From assembly GCA_022649135.1 (NCBI GenBank), contig JALCNP010000015.1, positions 1 through 64,000 of the forward strand: a stretch of 64,000 bases of DNA, read 5' to 3'. Positions 35,390 through 44,235 of the stretch are shown here, piece after piece (position 1 is the first letter of the stretch; each line of letters begins with the position of its first letter). Below the pieces are notes generated by a model. It was not told the DNA's origin. It saw only the letters and a list, made by a program, of their open reading frames with translations, and searched no databases. Origin of the DNA: Bifidobacterium sp. (lineage in GTDB: Bacteria > Actinomycetota > Actinomycetes > Actinomycetales > Bifidobacteriaceae). The position numbers were made by a program, and so were the translations under genes.

Positions 35390-37534
35390 ATGACGACCAT
35401 GAAAAAACCGGACCATGTCCTTTACGGGGCGGCCTATTACGACGAGTACATGCCGAGCGGGCTCGACCGGCTGGAAACCGACATGACCATGATGCGATCC
35501 ATCGGGATCAATGTGATCCGCATCGCCGAATCCACCTGGGGGACGTGCGAGTCCCAGCCGGGGGTGTTCGACTTCTCGCACGTCGATCGCGTGCTCGACG
35601 CGGCATCGCGCCATGGAATCGATGTCATCGTGGGCACGCCGACCTATGCGGTGCCCACCTGGCTTGCAGCCATGCATCCCGATGTCATGGCGGACACGCC
35701 TCGGGGGCGCGGGTCGTATGGCCCGCGGCAGACCATGGACATCGTCAGCCCCGCCTACAGGATGCACGCCGAACGCGTCATCCGCACTCTGGTCGGCCAC
35801 GTCGCCTCCCATCCGGCGGTGGCGGGCTACCAGATCGACAACGAGACCAAGTACTACGATTGCGTCAGCCATGACATGCAGGCTCTTTTCGTCAAGCATC
35901 TGCAGGGGAGGTTCGGCGGTGATCTCGGCGCCATGAACGCCGCGTTCGGACTGGACTACTGGTCCAACCGCGTCGACGCATGGGAGGATTTCCCCGACAT
36001 GACCGCCTGTGTCAATGCGTCGCTGCTGGGCGAGTTCGACCGCTTCCGGCGCGCCCAGGTCGCCTCCTTCCTGGCATGGCAGGCCGGCATCGTGCGTGAG
36101 TACGCCCGGGCGGATCAGTTCATCACACAGAACTTCGACTTCGATTGGCGGGGCCATTCCTATGGGGTCCAGCCGTATGTCGATCATTTCAAGGCCGCCG
36201 GTGCCGTGGACATCGCCGGCGTCGACATCTATCATCCCGGTGAGGACGATCTCACAGGCAAGGAGATAGCCTTCGGCGGGGATATGGCGAGATCCATGAA
36301 GGACGGGGCCAACTATCTGGTCGTGGAGACCCAGGCCCAGGGGCAGCCCGGGTGGCTGCCCTATCCCGGGCAGCTGCGCCTGCAGGCATACAGCCACCTT
36401 GCGTCGGGTGCCGACGGGGTGATGTACTGGCATTGGCATTCCATCCATCATTCGTTCGAAACCTACTGGAAGGGTCTGCTCGGGCATGACTTCGAGCCGA
36501 ACCCGACGTACCGGGAGGCCGGAGTCGTCGGCCGCGAGATCGCGCGGCCGGGCGTGTCATCACGTGTGGCGCATCTGCGCAAGGCGAACCGCGTCGCCAT
36601 CGTCGTATCCAACGCGTCCCTGAGCGCACTGGACCGCTTCCGCATCGAAACGGGATTTCCCGACGGGGTGGGGCCCGACTACAACGACATCGTCCGTGAC
36701 GTCTACGACGCGCTTTTCGATCTCAACGTGGAGTGCGATTTTCTTCCGGCGGATGCTGCCGCGGCTGTCCTGCGACGCTATGACCTCATCGTCACCCCGG
36801 CCCTGTACTGCACCTCCGGGGAATTCATCGAGGAGCTGCGCGACTATGTGCACGACGGGGGGCACCTGGTGTCCACCTTCCGGTCCTTTGTCGCCGATGG
36901 CGACGCGGGCGTGTGGCACGATCGCGCACCCCACCGGCTCACCGACGTCTTCGGCATGTCGTACGGCCAGTTCACGCGCCCCCGTGACGTGGGCCTTCGT
37001 CCCACGGGGATGGACGACCCGCATGACTCGGGCCTGGTTCGCGATTCCGGCTCGAATGCGATCATCGAGCTTGTGAACGCCGACGACGACACCACGGTGA
37101 TCGCCTCCTACGACCATTATGCGTGGGGGGATTACTCCGCCATAACCCGGCATGCGTTCGGGCGCGGCTGGGCGCAATGGATAGGCACGAGACTAGATGC
37201 CCCTGCTATGACTGCGGTGCTGGGGCAGGCCGTGCGCTCCGCCGGCCTGCGCCCGACGGGCATGGGTCTGAGTGGAACGGTCAGTGTCAGGGAGGGGATC
37301 AACGGGGCGGGCGAGAAGGTCACCTTCCTGTTCAACTACAGCGCCCGAACCGTTCGGTTCGACAGTCCGGCGGGCGGGGAGGTGGTCATTGCCCCGGAGA
37401 CCATCTCCCCGTCGGGAGAGGTCGTCCCCGGGCCCCGCAGCGGTTCGGCCATGCGCCTCGCGGATGCGGTCGTGCGCGGGGAACGGCTTGAGCTTGGGTC
37501 TTGGGGTCTGGCCGTGATCGCCGGCAAGGGCTGA
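35390..37534 (+). CDS. Glycoside hydrolase family 42 beta-galactosidase
   Basis: A 714-residue cytoplasmic enzyme. Visible family marks are YGAAYYDEY at the N-terminus, IDNET with acid/base Glu152, and VVETQAQGQPGW with nucleophile Glu313. A trimerisation domain and a small C-terminal beta-domain follow. GH42 enzymes of bifidobacteria cut beta-galactosides from oligosaccharides. The start is among ATGs at 35378, 35390 and 35399; GGAGG upstream favours 35390. The gene closes the TetR 1-MFS-GH30 run and is convergent with TetR 2. Confidence 0.9.
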   Translation: MTTMKKPDHVLYGAAYYDEYMPSGLDRLETDMTMMRSIGINVIRIAESTWGTCESQPGVFDFSHVDRVLDAASRHGIDVIVGTPTYAVPTWLAAMHPDVMADTPRGRGSYGPRQTMDIVSPAYRMHAERVIRTLVGHVASHPAVAGYQIDNETKYYDCVSHDMQALFVKHLQGRFGGDLGAMNAAFGLDYWSNRVDAWEDFPDMTACVNASLLGEFDRFRRAQVASFLAWQAGIVREYARADQFITQNFDFDWRGHSYGVQPYVDHFKAAGAVDIAGVDIYHPGEDDLTGKEIAFGGDMARSMKDGANYLVVETQAQGQPGWLPYPGQLRLQAYSHLASGADGVMYWHWHSIHHSFETYWKGLLGHDFEPNPTYREAGVVGREIARPGVSSRVAHLRKANRVAIVVSNASLSALDRFRIETGFPDGVGPDYNDIVRDVYDALFDLNVECDFLPADAAAAVLRRYDLIVTPALYCTSGEFIEELRDYVHDGGHLVSTFRSFVADGDAGVWHDRAPHRLTDVFGMSYGQFTRPRDVGLRPTGMDDPHDSGLVRDSGSNAIIELVNADDDTTVIASYDHYAWGDYSAITRHAFGRGWAQWIGTRLDAPAMTAVLGQAVRSAGLRPTGMGLSGTVSVREGINGAGEKVTFLFNYSARTVRFDSPAGGEVVIAPETISPSGEVVPGPRSGSAMRLADAVVRGERLELGSWGLAVIAGKG

Positions 37535-37537
37535 GGA

Positions 37538-37587
37538 GTCGGCGCTCGGCGTGGCCGGGCCGCGGCGCCCCGCGGCCCGTCGCCGAC
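37538..37587. terminator. Strong GC cruciform between convergent genes
   Basis: GGGCCGCGG (37557-37565) pairs with CCGCGGCCC (37570-37578) around a 4-nt loop; outside it, GTCGGCG (37538-37544) pairs with CGCCGAC (37581-37587). It stands between the GH42 gene and tetR 2 and would stop transcription from both sides. Confidence 0.7.
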
Positions 37588-37610
37588 GGTTCGTGCGTCC
37601 GGAACGCGGC

Positions 37611-38213
37611 TCACCGGTAGCCGTCCCAGAGGGGCAGCGGGAACAGAACGTCCTCGCAGTCCGCCCACATTGCGTTGAGGTCCTTTCCCGGAGTTCTCAG
37701 CCAGCGCAGCTGGATGCCGTCCATCATGCTGAACCCGGCGCGCAGAAGCCGTTCGCAGTCAACTCCCGCGGGAGCGCTCCAGGGGGTGCTCAGCGCGATG
37801 GACACCGTCGCCTGCTCGCGCTGCTCGAAGTAGTCGTGGGCGGGGTGGTGCGGGTCAAGCGCCTCCGCGCTGAGCGTGGAGAACATGTGGACCAGCTGGG
37901 GGCGCTCGGCGTTGACGGCCACGGTGGCCCTCCAGTAGCGCGATATCAGCGGCCGGTCGAGCTGCAGAATGGATTGTGTGACGTGGCTCGTCTGCGAGTC
38001 GTAGATGTCGTTGAGAACCAGCTCCAGCAGGCCCTCCTTGCTGGCGACGTAGTGCAGGACACCCGCCTTCGTTAGGCCCACCGCCGTCGCTATCTTCTGC
38101 AGGGAGGTCCCATAGTATCCGCGTGTGCCGAAGGAGTCGATCGCGGCGTCGAGGATGTCCGCCCGGCGGTCGGATCTCGCCGGCCGGTTTCCAGTGGTGC
38201 GTTGCATGTTCAT
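37611..38213 (-). CDS. TetR-family regulator 2
   Basis: A 200-residue regulator. The DNA-binding helices are in DSFGTRGYYGTSLQKIATAVGLTKAGVLHYVASKEGLLELVL, close to those of TetR 1, and the C-termini are also alike (DGIQLRWLRTPGKDL / DGIQLRWLRDPPIDL; LPLPLWDGYR / LPLPLWESYI). The start was set at MNMQRTTG (38213) because AAGAGG lies 7 bp upstream; longer in-frame starts exist. It is divergent from two GH3 genes and probably controls them and itself through the palindromes at 38340-38371. Confidence 0.87.
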   Translation of the reverse strand: MNMQRTTGNRPARSDRRADILDAAIDSFGTRGYYGTSLQKIATAVGLTKAGVLHYVASKEGLLELVLNDIYDSQTSHVTQSILQLDRPLISRYWRATVAVNAERPQLVHMFSTLSAEALDPHHPAHDYFEQREQATVSIALSTPWSAPAGVDCERLLRAGFSMMDGIQLRWLRTPGKDLNAMWADCEDVLFPLPLWDGYR

Positions 38214-38339
38214 AGACCGCCTCTTCATGATGTCGCGGATGGTGCCGTTGCCGTGTTCTGTCGCGCTCCGGCCGGTGCGAAGACGATTCGGACGATCATG
38301 TCCGGTGATGGACCGGGAAGGGAGGTGTGTTGCATAGAA

Positions 38340-38371
38340 TATCATGATACTATACCTACCAACCGGTTGGT
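38340..38371. promoter_or_regulatory. Paired palindromes, candidate TetR 2 operator
   Basis: TATCATGATA (38340-38349) and ACCAACCGGTTGGT (38358-38371) are both perfect palindromes in the divergent gap between tetR 2 and the first GH3 gene. The second is the more typical TetR-type site. Confidence 0.55.
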
Positions 38372-38558
38372 TATGTTGTGTGGCGTGCAACGCCCCGCGG
38401 CAGGACCACGGCGAGACGCGTCGGGCACGGCGCCCGGCTGAGCGATAGACAGAGCTGTTGACGACACGGGCTGACCGACAAGCCGATAATTCAAAACAAC
38501 CCATATCATCCGACATTCGCATCGCCCCTCATCGACGGCATGCGGGAAACGAGGCATC

Positions 38559-40886
38559 ATGAGCGGAATCGATTCACTACTGGGCGCACTCACCCTGGAG
38601 GACAAGGCAAGTCTTACATCGGGAAGCGATGCGTGGCATCTGCAGGGGATCGAAGGCCGGGGCGTCGCCGGCTATATGATCACCGACGGTCCCCATGGGC
38701 TGCGCAAGACGACCTCCGAGACGGGCGACATCGATCTGGACCATACGGTTCCCGCAACGTGCTTCCCGCCTGCCGCGGGGCTGTCAAGCTCATGGAACCC
38801 CGAACTGATCCGCGAGGTCGGCGAGGCCATGGCCGAGGAATGCATCCAGGAGAAGGTCGCGGTCATTCTCGGGCCCGGCGTGAACATCAAAAGAAACCCG
38901 CTGGGCGGGCGATGCTTCGAGTTCTGGTCCGAGGATCCCTACCTCGCCGGGCATGAGGCGATCGGCGTCGTGCAGGGGGTGCAGTCGAAGGGCGTGGGGA
39001 CGTCCCTGAAGCATTTCGCCGTCAACAACCAGGAAACCGACCGTCTGCGCATCTCGGCGAACCTCTCTCCGCGGGCATTGCGCGAGATCTATCTTCCCGC
39101 CTTCGAATACATCGTCAAAACCGCCCAGCCGTGGACGATCATGTGCTCGTACAACCAGATCAACGCAGTCCATTCGGCCCAGAACCGCTGGCTTCTCACC
39201 GACGTGCTCCGCGGGGAGTGGGGCTTCAGAGGAATCGTCATGAGCGACTGGGGCGCGGACCACGACAGGGTCGCCTCGGTGAATGCCGGGCTGAACCTGG
39301 AAATGCCCCCGAGCTTCACCGATGACCTTGTCGTCGAGGCCGTGCGCGATGGCCGCATCGAGCCCGCCCAGCTCGATCGCATGGCGCGGGGGATGCTCGA
39401 TCTCGTGGAGAAGACGACCCCGGCCATGAACGTCGACGGCTACCGGTTCGACGTGGACCGGCACGATGACGTGGCGCGGCGGGCCGCCTGCGAATCGATG
39501 GTCCTCTTGAAAAACGACGACGGCATCCTTCCCCTGAGCGCCGACTCCGCGCGGGGAACGGGCCGCGCGGGAGAGAAGGCGGCCGGGGGAGCGGAGCCCG
39601 GAATCGCCGTCATCGGGGAGTTCGCCCGCACCCCGCGATACCAGGGCGGGGGGTCGTCGCACATCACCCCGACCCGGATGACGAGTTTCCTCGACGCCCT
39701 TTCGGCGCGTTCCGTCCCGTTCGACTTCGCCCCGGGGTTCACCCTGGACGACGACCCCCAAAACCCGGCGCTTACCGCCCAGGCCGTCGAATGCGCGTCG
39801 AAGGCCGCAAGCGTCATCCTGTTCATGGGGCTCCCCGAGCAGGCCGAATCGGAGGGGTTCGACCGCACCGACATGGATCTTCCGCTCAAGCAGCGCGATC
39901 TGCTCGACGCCCTCGCCCAGGCCAATGAGAACATCGTCGTGGTGCTGTCCAACGGCTCCGTCGTGTCCATGCACGACTGGCGGGAGAGGCCGAAGGCCAT
40001 CCTCGAGTCCTGGCTTCTCGGGCAGGCGGGCGGCTCCGCCCTCGCCGACGTCATCTTCGGGTCGTGCAGCCCCTCCGGCAAGCTCGCCCAGTCGATTCCG
40101 GCGCGCATCGAGGACGATCCCAGCATGATGAACTGGCCCGGAGAGGAACGGCATGTGGATTACGGGGAGGGGGTCTTCGTCGGATATCGCTATTACGACA
40201 CCTACGGCGTCGACGTGGACTATCCCTTCGGATTCGGCCTGAGCTACGCCTCGTTCGCCATCGGGGACGTTCGGGTGCGACGCACCGGGGGGAACCGGGT
40301 CGCCGTAAGTGCGACGGTGACGAACACCTCCTCTGTCCGTGGCGCCGAAACCGTGCAGATATATGTGGCGCCGCACCCCAGCGCCGTGGCCCGCCCCCGC
40401 CACGAGCTCAAGGCGTTTCGCAAGGTGTGGCTTGATGCCGGGGCTTCCGACACGGTGGACTTCGAGCTTGACGAGCGGTCGTTCGCCTATTGGTCGGAGC
40501 TCTATGACGGCTGGCGCGTGGAGCCGGGGGGTTACGCGATCGAGGTGGCGACCTCCAGCCGCGACGTCGACAAGACCCTGACCGTCCGCCTCCCCGGTGA
40601 CGGGAGATGCATGCCCCTGGACGAATGGTCGACCGTCGCCGAATGGCGCGACGACCCCGTGGGCGCCCGAATCGTGCGCCGCGTGGAGGAGAAATCGAGC
40701 CGGGGGGAGCTTCCCTCGCTGCCGTCCGGCGACACGGCGGCCGAGGTGTTCCTCGGCTCCCTTCCCGTCAACACGCTTTCCGTGCTGCTGGGCAGGGACG
40801 GCGCGGAGGTGACGCGGTACATGCTGGATGAATACGCACGGGCTGCCGGCGGCGACGGCGCCCATGACACGAAGGAGAATCAATGA
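38559..40886 (+). CDS. Glycoside hydrolase family 3 enzyme (first)
   Basis: A 775-residue cytoplasmic beta-glycosidase. YMITDGPHGLRK, GPGVNIKRNPLGGRCFEFWSEDPYLAG and KHFAVNNQETDR are GH3 marks; the nucleophile is Asp230 in GIVMSDWGADH. The middle alpha/beta sandwich (about 310-540) carries GGSSH and PEQAESEGFDR, and a fibronectin III-like domain follows (about 590-670). Such enzymes are mostly beta-glucosidases; the aglycone preference is unknown. The next gene overlaps its stop by 4 bp, so the two GH3 enzymes are made together. Confidence 0.92.
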   Translation: MSGIDSLLGALTLEDKASLTSGSDAWHLQGIEGRGVAGYMITDGPHGLRKTTSETGDIDLDHTVPATCFPPAAGLSSSWNPELIREVGEAMAEECIQEKVAVILGPGVNIKRNPLGGRCFEFWSEDPYLAGHEAIGVVQGVQSKGVGTSLKHFAVNNQETDRLRISANLSPRALREIYLPAFEYIVKTAQPWTIMCSYNQINAVHSAQNRWLLTDVLRGEWGFRGIVMSDWGADHDRVASVNAGLNLEMPPSFTDDLVVEAVRDGRIEPAQLDRMARGMLDLVEKTTPAMNVDGYRFDVDRHDDVARRAACESMVLLKNDDGILPLSADSARGTGRAGEKAAGGAEPGIAVIGEFARTPRYQGGGSSHITPTRMTSFLDALSARSVPFDFAPGFTLDDDPQNPALTAQAVECASKAASVILFMGLPEQAESEGFDRTDMDLPLKQRDLLDALAQANENIVVVLSNGSVVSMHDWRERPKAILESWLLGQAGGSALADVIFGSCSPSGKLAQSIPARIEDDPSMMNWPGEERHVDYGEGVFVGYRYYDTYGVDVDYPFGFGLSYASFAIGDVRVRRTGGNRVAVSATVTNTSSVRGAETVQIYVAPHPSAVARPRHELKAFRKVWLDAGASDTVDFELDERSFAYWSELYDGWRVEPGGYAIEVATSSRDVDKTLTVRLPGDGRCMPLDEWSTVAEWRDDPVGARIVRRVEEKSSRGELPSLPSGDTAAEVFLGSLPVNTLSVLLGRDGAEVTRYMLDEYARAAGGDGAHDTKENQ

Positions 40887-43246
40887 GTGACCAATCGCAC
40901 GAAGGCGCGCCGTATCGCGACGCCTCCCTGGGGATCGAAAGCCGGGTGTCGGATCTGCTCGGGCGCATGACGCTCGAGGAGAAGGTCGGCCAGATGATGC
41001 AGCTGGATGCCGGCAGCGGCGACCTGCGGTCGTTGGTCGTCGATCGACATGTGGGATCGATTCTCCACACCGGTCCCGATGATCTTCCTCGAGCGGTGGA
41101 ACTGGTCAACACGCAGACGAGACTGGGGATTCCGCTTATCATCGGCGACGACTGCATCCATGGCTACTCGTTCTGGCCGGGGGCGACCATCTACCCCGAG
41201 CAGCTCGCCATGGCCTGCACGTGGGATCCGGACAAGGCGGGCGCGGTGGCGCGGGCCACCGCCGAGGAGGTGTCCGCGACCGGGGTGCATTGGACATTCT
41301 CCCCCGTCCTGTGCATCGCGAGGGACACCCGGTGGGGGCGGGTCGACGAAACGTTCGGCGAGGACCCCATGCTCATCGGCGAGTTCGCCTCCGCAATGGT
41401 CAAGGGCTACCAGGGCGGAGCCCGGGCGGGAGAGCCGCTCGCCGCCGATGCCATCGTCGCGTGCGCCAAGCACTTCGCCGGCTATTCCGAGACGCAGGGC
41501 GGGCGTGACGCCAGCGAGGCCGATCTGTCCCATCGCAAGCTGCTGTCCTGGTTCCTGCCCCCCTTCGAGCGGGTCGCCCGTGAGGGGTGCGGCACGTTCA
41601 TGCTCGGCTACGAATCCATCGACGGGGTGCCCGTGACCTTCAACCACTGGCTGCTCACCGACATGCTGCGTGGCGAATGGAACTACCGCGGAACGCTCAT
41701 CACCGACTGGGACAATGTCGGCAGGGCGGTGTGGGAGCAGAAGGTCAAGCCCGACTACGTGCACGCCGCCGCCGATGCGGTGCGTGCGGGCAATGATCTG
41801 ATCATGACCACGCCAGGATTCTACGAGGGGGCCATCGAGGCCGTTCACCGCGGCCTGCTTGATGAAGCGCTCATCGACGAGGCGGTCCGTCATATCCTGA
41901 CCCTTAAATTCAGTCTTGGCCTGTTCGAGAACCCGCGCCTGCCCGATCGGGAGCGCATCCGCACGGTCATCGGCTCCGATGCGCACCAGCATCTGAATCT
42001 GCAGGTGGCCAGGGAATCCATTGTGCTGCTGACGAACGACGGGGTCCTGCCCCTCGCCCCGGCCCATGATCCCCACGGGCGAAGCGCATCGGCACGGGAC
42101 GGTTCGGCGAGCCTGGATCACGGCGCGCCCGACACTCCCCGCAGGCCCAGGATCGCGGTCATAGGACCGCTTGCGGACGATGCCCAGACCCAGCTGGGCG
42201 ACTGGGCGGGAAGCTCCGGCCAGGTTCCATGGATGCGCGAGGGCCAGCCGAGATCCATGATCACCACGGTGCTCGACGGTATGAAGGCGCTCGCCCCCGA
42301 TTGCGACGTGACCTATTCGCGCGGGGCCGATATCGTCGAGCTGGTGGCGGACCCGGAGGGTGAATTCTTCCCGGACGGCCAGCCCCGGCCTAAAATCGCC
42401 CGCAGCGTGCCCGTCGACCAGGCGATGCTGGAGGAGGCCGTGGTGAACGCCGAGCGGGCCGATGCCGTCGTGGCGGTTGTGGGCGACGCGATTCCCCTTG
42501 TCGGAGAAGGCCGCTCGACCGCGACGCTCGAGCTGCTGGGAGGGCAGCGAGCACTGCTCGACGAGCTCGCCTCGGTGTCGCACAGAACCGGCAAGCCGCT
42601 CATCGTGGTGCTCATGAGCTCGAAGCCGCAGGTCCTTCCGGATTGCGCGCTGAACGCCGATGCGCTGATCTGGGCCGCAAGCCCCGGGATGAAGGGCGGG
42701 CAGGCGATCGCCGAGATCATTCTTGGAATCACCTCTCCCAGCGGGCGACTTCCGATCACGTTCCCCCGCCATGCGGGCCAGCTTCCCGTGTACTACAACC
42801 AGATCCGGGGCCAGCACGGCGACAGGTACGCCGATCTCACCCAGCGGCCGGCGTTCGCATTCGGCGAGGGTCTGGGATACACGACGTTCGAGTACTCCGA
42901 CCCCGTCATCGAGGATGACGCAGGGGGATACGGGGTCGATGACACCGTGCACGTCTGTGTGGAGGTCACCAACAGCGGCCCGAGGCCCGGGACCGAGGTG
43001 GTGCAGGCCTACGTGAGCGATCTGGTCACCTCGGTGAGCTGGACCGACAAGGAGCTCAAGGCCTTCCGGCGGGTGGATCTCGAGCCGGGGGAGACGGCGA
43101 GGGTCGGCTTTGCGATTCCCGTCCGCGACTGCTCCATCGTCGATGCGGAGCCCAAGCGGATCGTCGAGCCCGGCGAGTTCAGGGTTCTGATCGGGCACTC
43201 CTCCCGGGACGAGGATCTCCGTGGGGTGACGTTCACCGTGCGGTAG
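40883..43246 (+). CDS. Glycoside hydrolase family 3 enzyme (second)
   Basis: A 787-residue beta-glycosidase of a different GH3 branch from its neighbour. Family marks are IPLIIGDDCIHGYSFWPGATIYP, RDTRWGRVDETFGEDP, KHFAGYSETQGGRD and the nucleophile Asp275 in LITDWDNVG. The C-terminal part holds the sandwich domain and a fibronectin III-like domain. A Ser/His/Asp-rich insert near residues 390-415 is not typical. Its relatives include beta-glucosidases and beta-xylosidases. Translation is coupled to the first GH3 gene. Confidence 0.92.
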   Translation: MSDQSHEGAPYRDASLGIESRVSDLLGRMTLEEKVGQMMQLDAGSGDLRSLVVDRHVGSILHTGPDDLPRAVELVNTQTRLGIPLIIGDDCIHGYSFWPGATIYPEQLAMACTWDPDKAGAVARATAEEVSATGVHWTFSPVLCIARDTRWGRVDETFGEDPMLIGEFASAMVKGYQGGARAGEPLAADAIVACAKHFAGYSETQGGRDASEADLSHRKLLSWFLPPFERVAREGCGTFMLGYESIDGVPVTFNHWLLTDMLRGEWNYRGTLITDWDNVGRAVWEQKVKPDYVHAAADAVRAGNDLIMTTPGFYEGAIEAVHRGLLDEALIDEAVRHILTLKFSLGLFENPRLPDRERIRTVIGSDAHQHLNLQVARESIVLLTNDGVLPLAPAHDPHGRSASARDGSASLDHGAPDTPRRPRIAVIGPLADDAQTQLGDWAGSSGQVPWMREGQPRSMITTVLDGMKALAPDCDVTYSRGADIVELVADPEGEFFPDGQPRPKIARSVPVDQAMLEEAVVNAERADAVVAVVGDAIPLVGEGRSTATLELLGGQRALLDELASVSHRTGKPLIVVLMSSKPQVLPDCALNADALIWAASPGMKGGQAIAEIILGITSPSGRLPITFPRHAGQLPVYYNQIRGQHGDRYADLTQRPAFAFGEGLGYTTFEYSDPVIEDDAGGYGVDDTVHVCVEVTNSGPRPGTEVVQAYVSDLVTSVSWTDKELKAFRRVDLEPGETARVGFAIPVRDCSIVDAEPKRIVEPGEFRVLIGHSSRDEDLRGVTFTVR

Positions 43247-43258
43247 GCGGGCGATTGT

Positions 43259-43294
43259 GCATGCCGGGGTGCGCGTCTGCGTCCCCCGGCATGC
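43259..43294 (+). terminator. Terminator hairpin after the GH3 pair
   Basis: GCATGCCGGGG (43259-43269) pairs perfectly with CCCCGGCATGC (43284-43294) around a 14-nt loop, starting 13 bp after the stop codon. The T-tract is lacking. Confidence 0.65.
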
Positions 43295-43737
43295 GTCGCG
43301 CCCTTGGGCGCGTGGCATCCTCCCGGAAGCCTGGTTTCCGGGTTTCCGGGCTTCGCCGGGTTTCCTCGTGGTCCCTGCCTCTCTCGGTTCCCCGCGTCCG
43401 TTCCGCGGCTGTGTTCCCCTGTCTTCCTCCCGGATCGCCCCTGTCCGCATCCCCGGGATTTCCGCCGTTTCTGTGCTTCTGTATCCCCGCCGTGGCCGCA
43501 TGGCTCCCGTCGTTGGCGGTGGGAATGCGGGTGCCTTGAGTCGCTGTCCTCACGCCATGGCCGCATCCGCCGCATCCGCCGCGTCCGGTGCCGTCCGCGG
43601 GCCGGCGGCGGTTCGTTCGAATCCCGAGAATCGCTGCATATGCAACTGTTGTATATGGTAAGTATTATCGTCGGTGGAACGAACGAATGTCGCGGCACGC
43701 GCCATACAGGCGGAGCCGCGGAGGAAACGAGGAAGAC
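43295..43737. other. Intergenic region with an adenine-free tract
   Basis: No gene was seen. The plus strand has no A at all from 43329 to 43433 (105 nt) and is pyrimidine-rich around it. The promoter and operator of marR lie at the right end of the gap. Confidence 0.5.
43637..43657. promoter_or_regulatory. Candidate MarR operator
   Basis: CATATGCAAC (43637-43646) and GTTGTATATG (43648-43657) form an inverted repeat with one mismatch around a central T. It lies about 80 bp before the marR start, as expected for a self-controlled MarR gene. Confidence 0.6.
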
Positions 43738-44235
43738 ATGGACCAGGGGGTTCTCGGCCTGGAGATTCACGGGCTGAGCCGAACGATCAAGCATTACCTG
43801 GCACTGACGATGCCGGAGAAGACGAGAATCGCGACCGGCGGGAACACGCCCATCATCATGTACCTCAACCGTCATCGGGACTCGGATGTCTTTCAATACG
43901 ACATCGAGAAGCGTTTCTGCATCACGAGCTCGACCGCCTCACGCGTCCTTGCGCTGATGGAGAAAAAGGGCCTGATCCGCCGTGAATCCGTCGCCAGCGA
44001 CGCTCGAGTCAAGAAGATCACGCTGACCGGGAAGGCCGACGCCATCGTCGAAGATCTCGCAGAGAACGCCGGGCGCATGGAACGCCGCTTGCTGGAAGGG
44101 TTCACCGAGCGGGAGCGCGATCAGCTGATAGGCTATCTGGCGCGGATGAGGACGAACATCGATGCCGCCCAGCAGGAGCTGGCAGGCGTCGACAGGAACG
44201 CACAGGAGAGAAGAACACAGGAGGATCATCAGTGA
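43738..44235 (+). CDS. MarR-family regulator
   Basis: A 165-residue winged-helix regulator. The recognition region is DVFQYDIEKRFCITSSTASRVLALMEKKGLIRRESVASDARVKKITLT, including the D-x-R wing motif of MarR proteins. It lies directly before and overlaps by 4 bp the first ABC exporter gene, so it very likely controls that pair as well as itself. ATG at 43738 is preceded by GAGGAAG; the frame begins earlier without family character. Confidence 0.9.
   Translation: MDQGVLGLEIHGLSRTIKHYLALTMPEKTRIATGGNTPIIMYLNRHRDSDVFQYDIEKRFCITSSTASRVLALMEKKGLIRRESVASDARVKKITLTGKADAIVEDLAENAGRMERRLLEGFTERERDQLIGYLARMRTNIDAAQQELAGVDRNAQERRTQEDHQ

Noticed and set aside
32554-43501. Long minus-strand frames opposite the MFS, GH30 and both GH3 genes
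   Set aside because: The plus-strand genes have clear catalytic motifs and ribosome sites; the opposite frames do not.
43596-43660. A tRNA-like TTCGAATCC near 43616-43624
   Set aside because: No acceptor, D or anticodon arm can be built around it.
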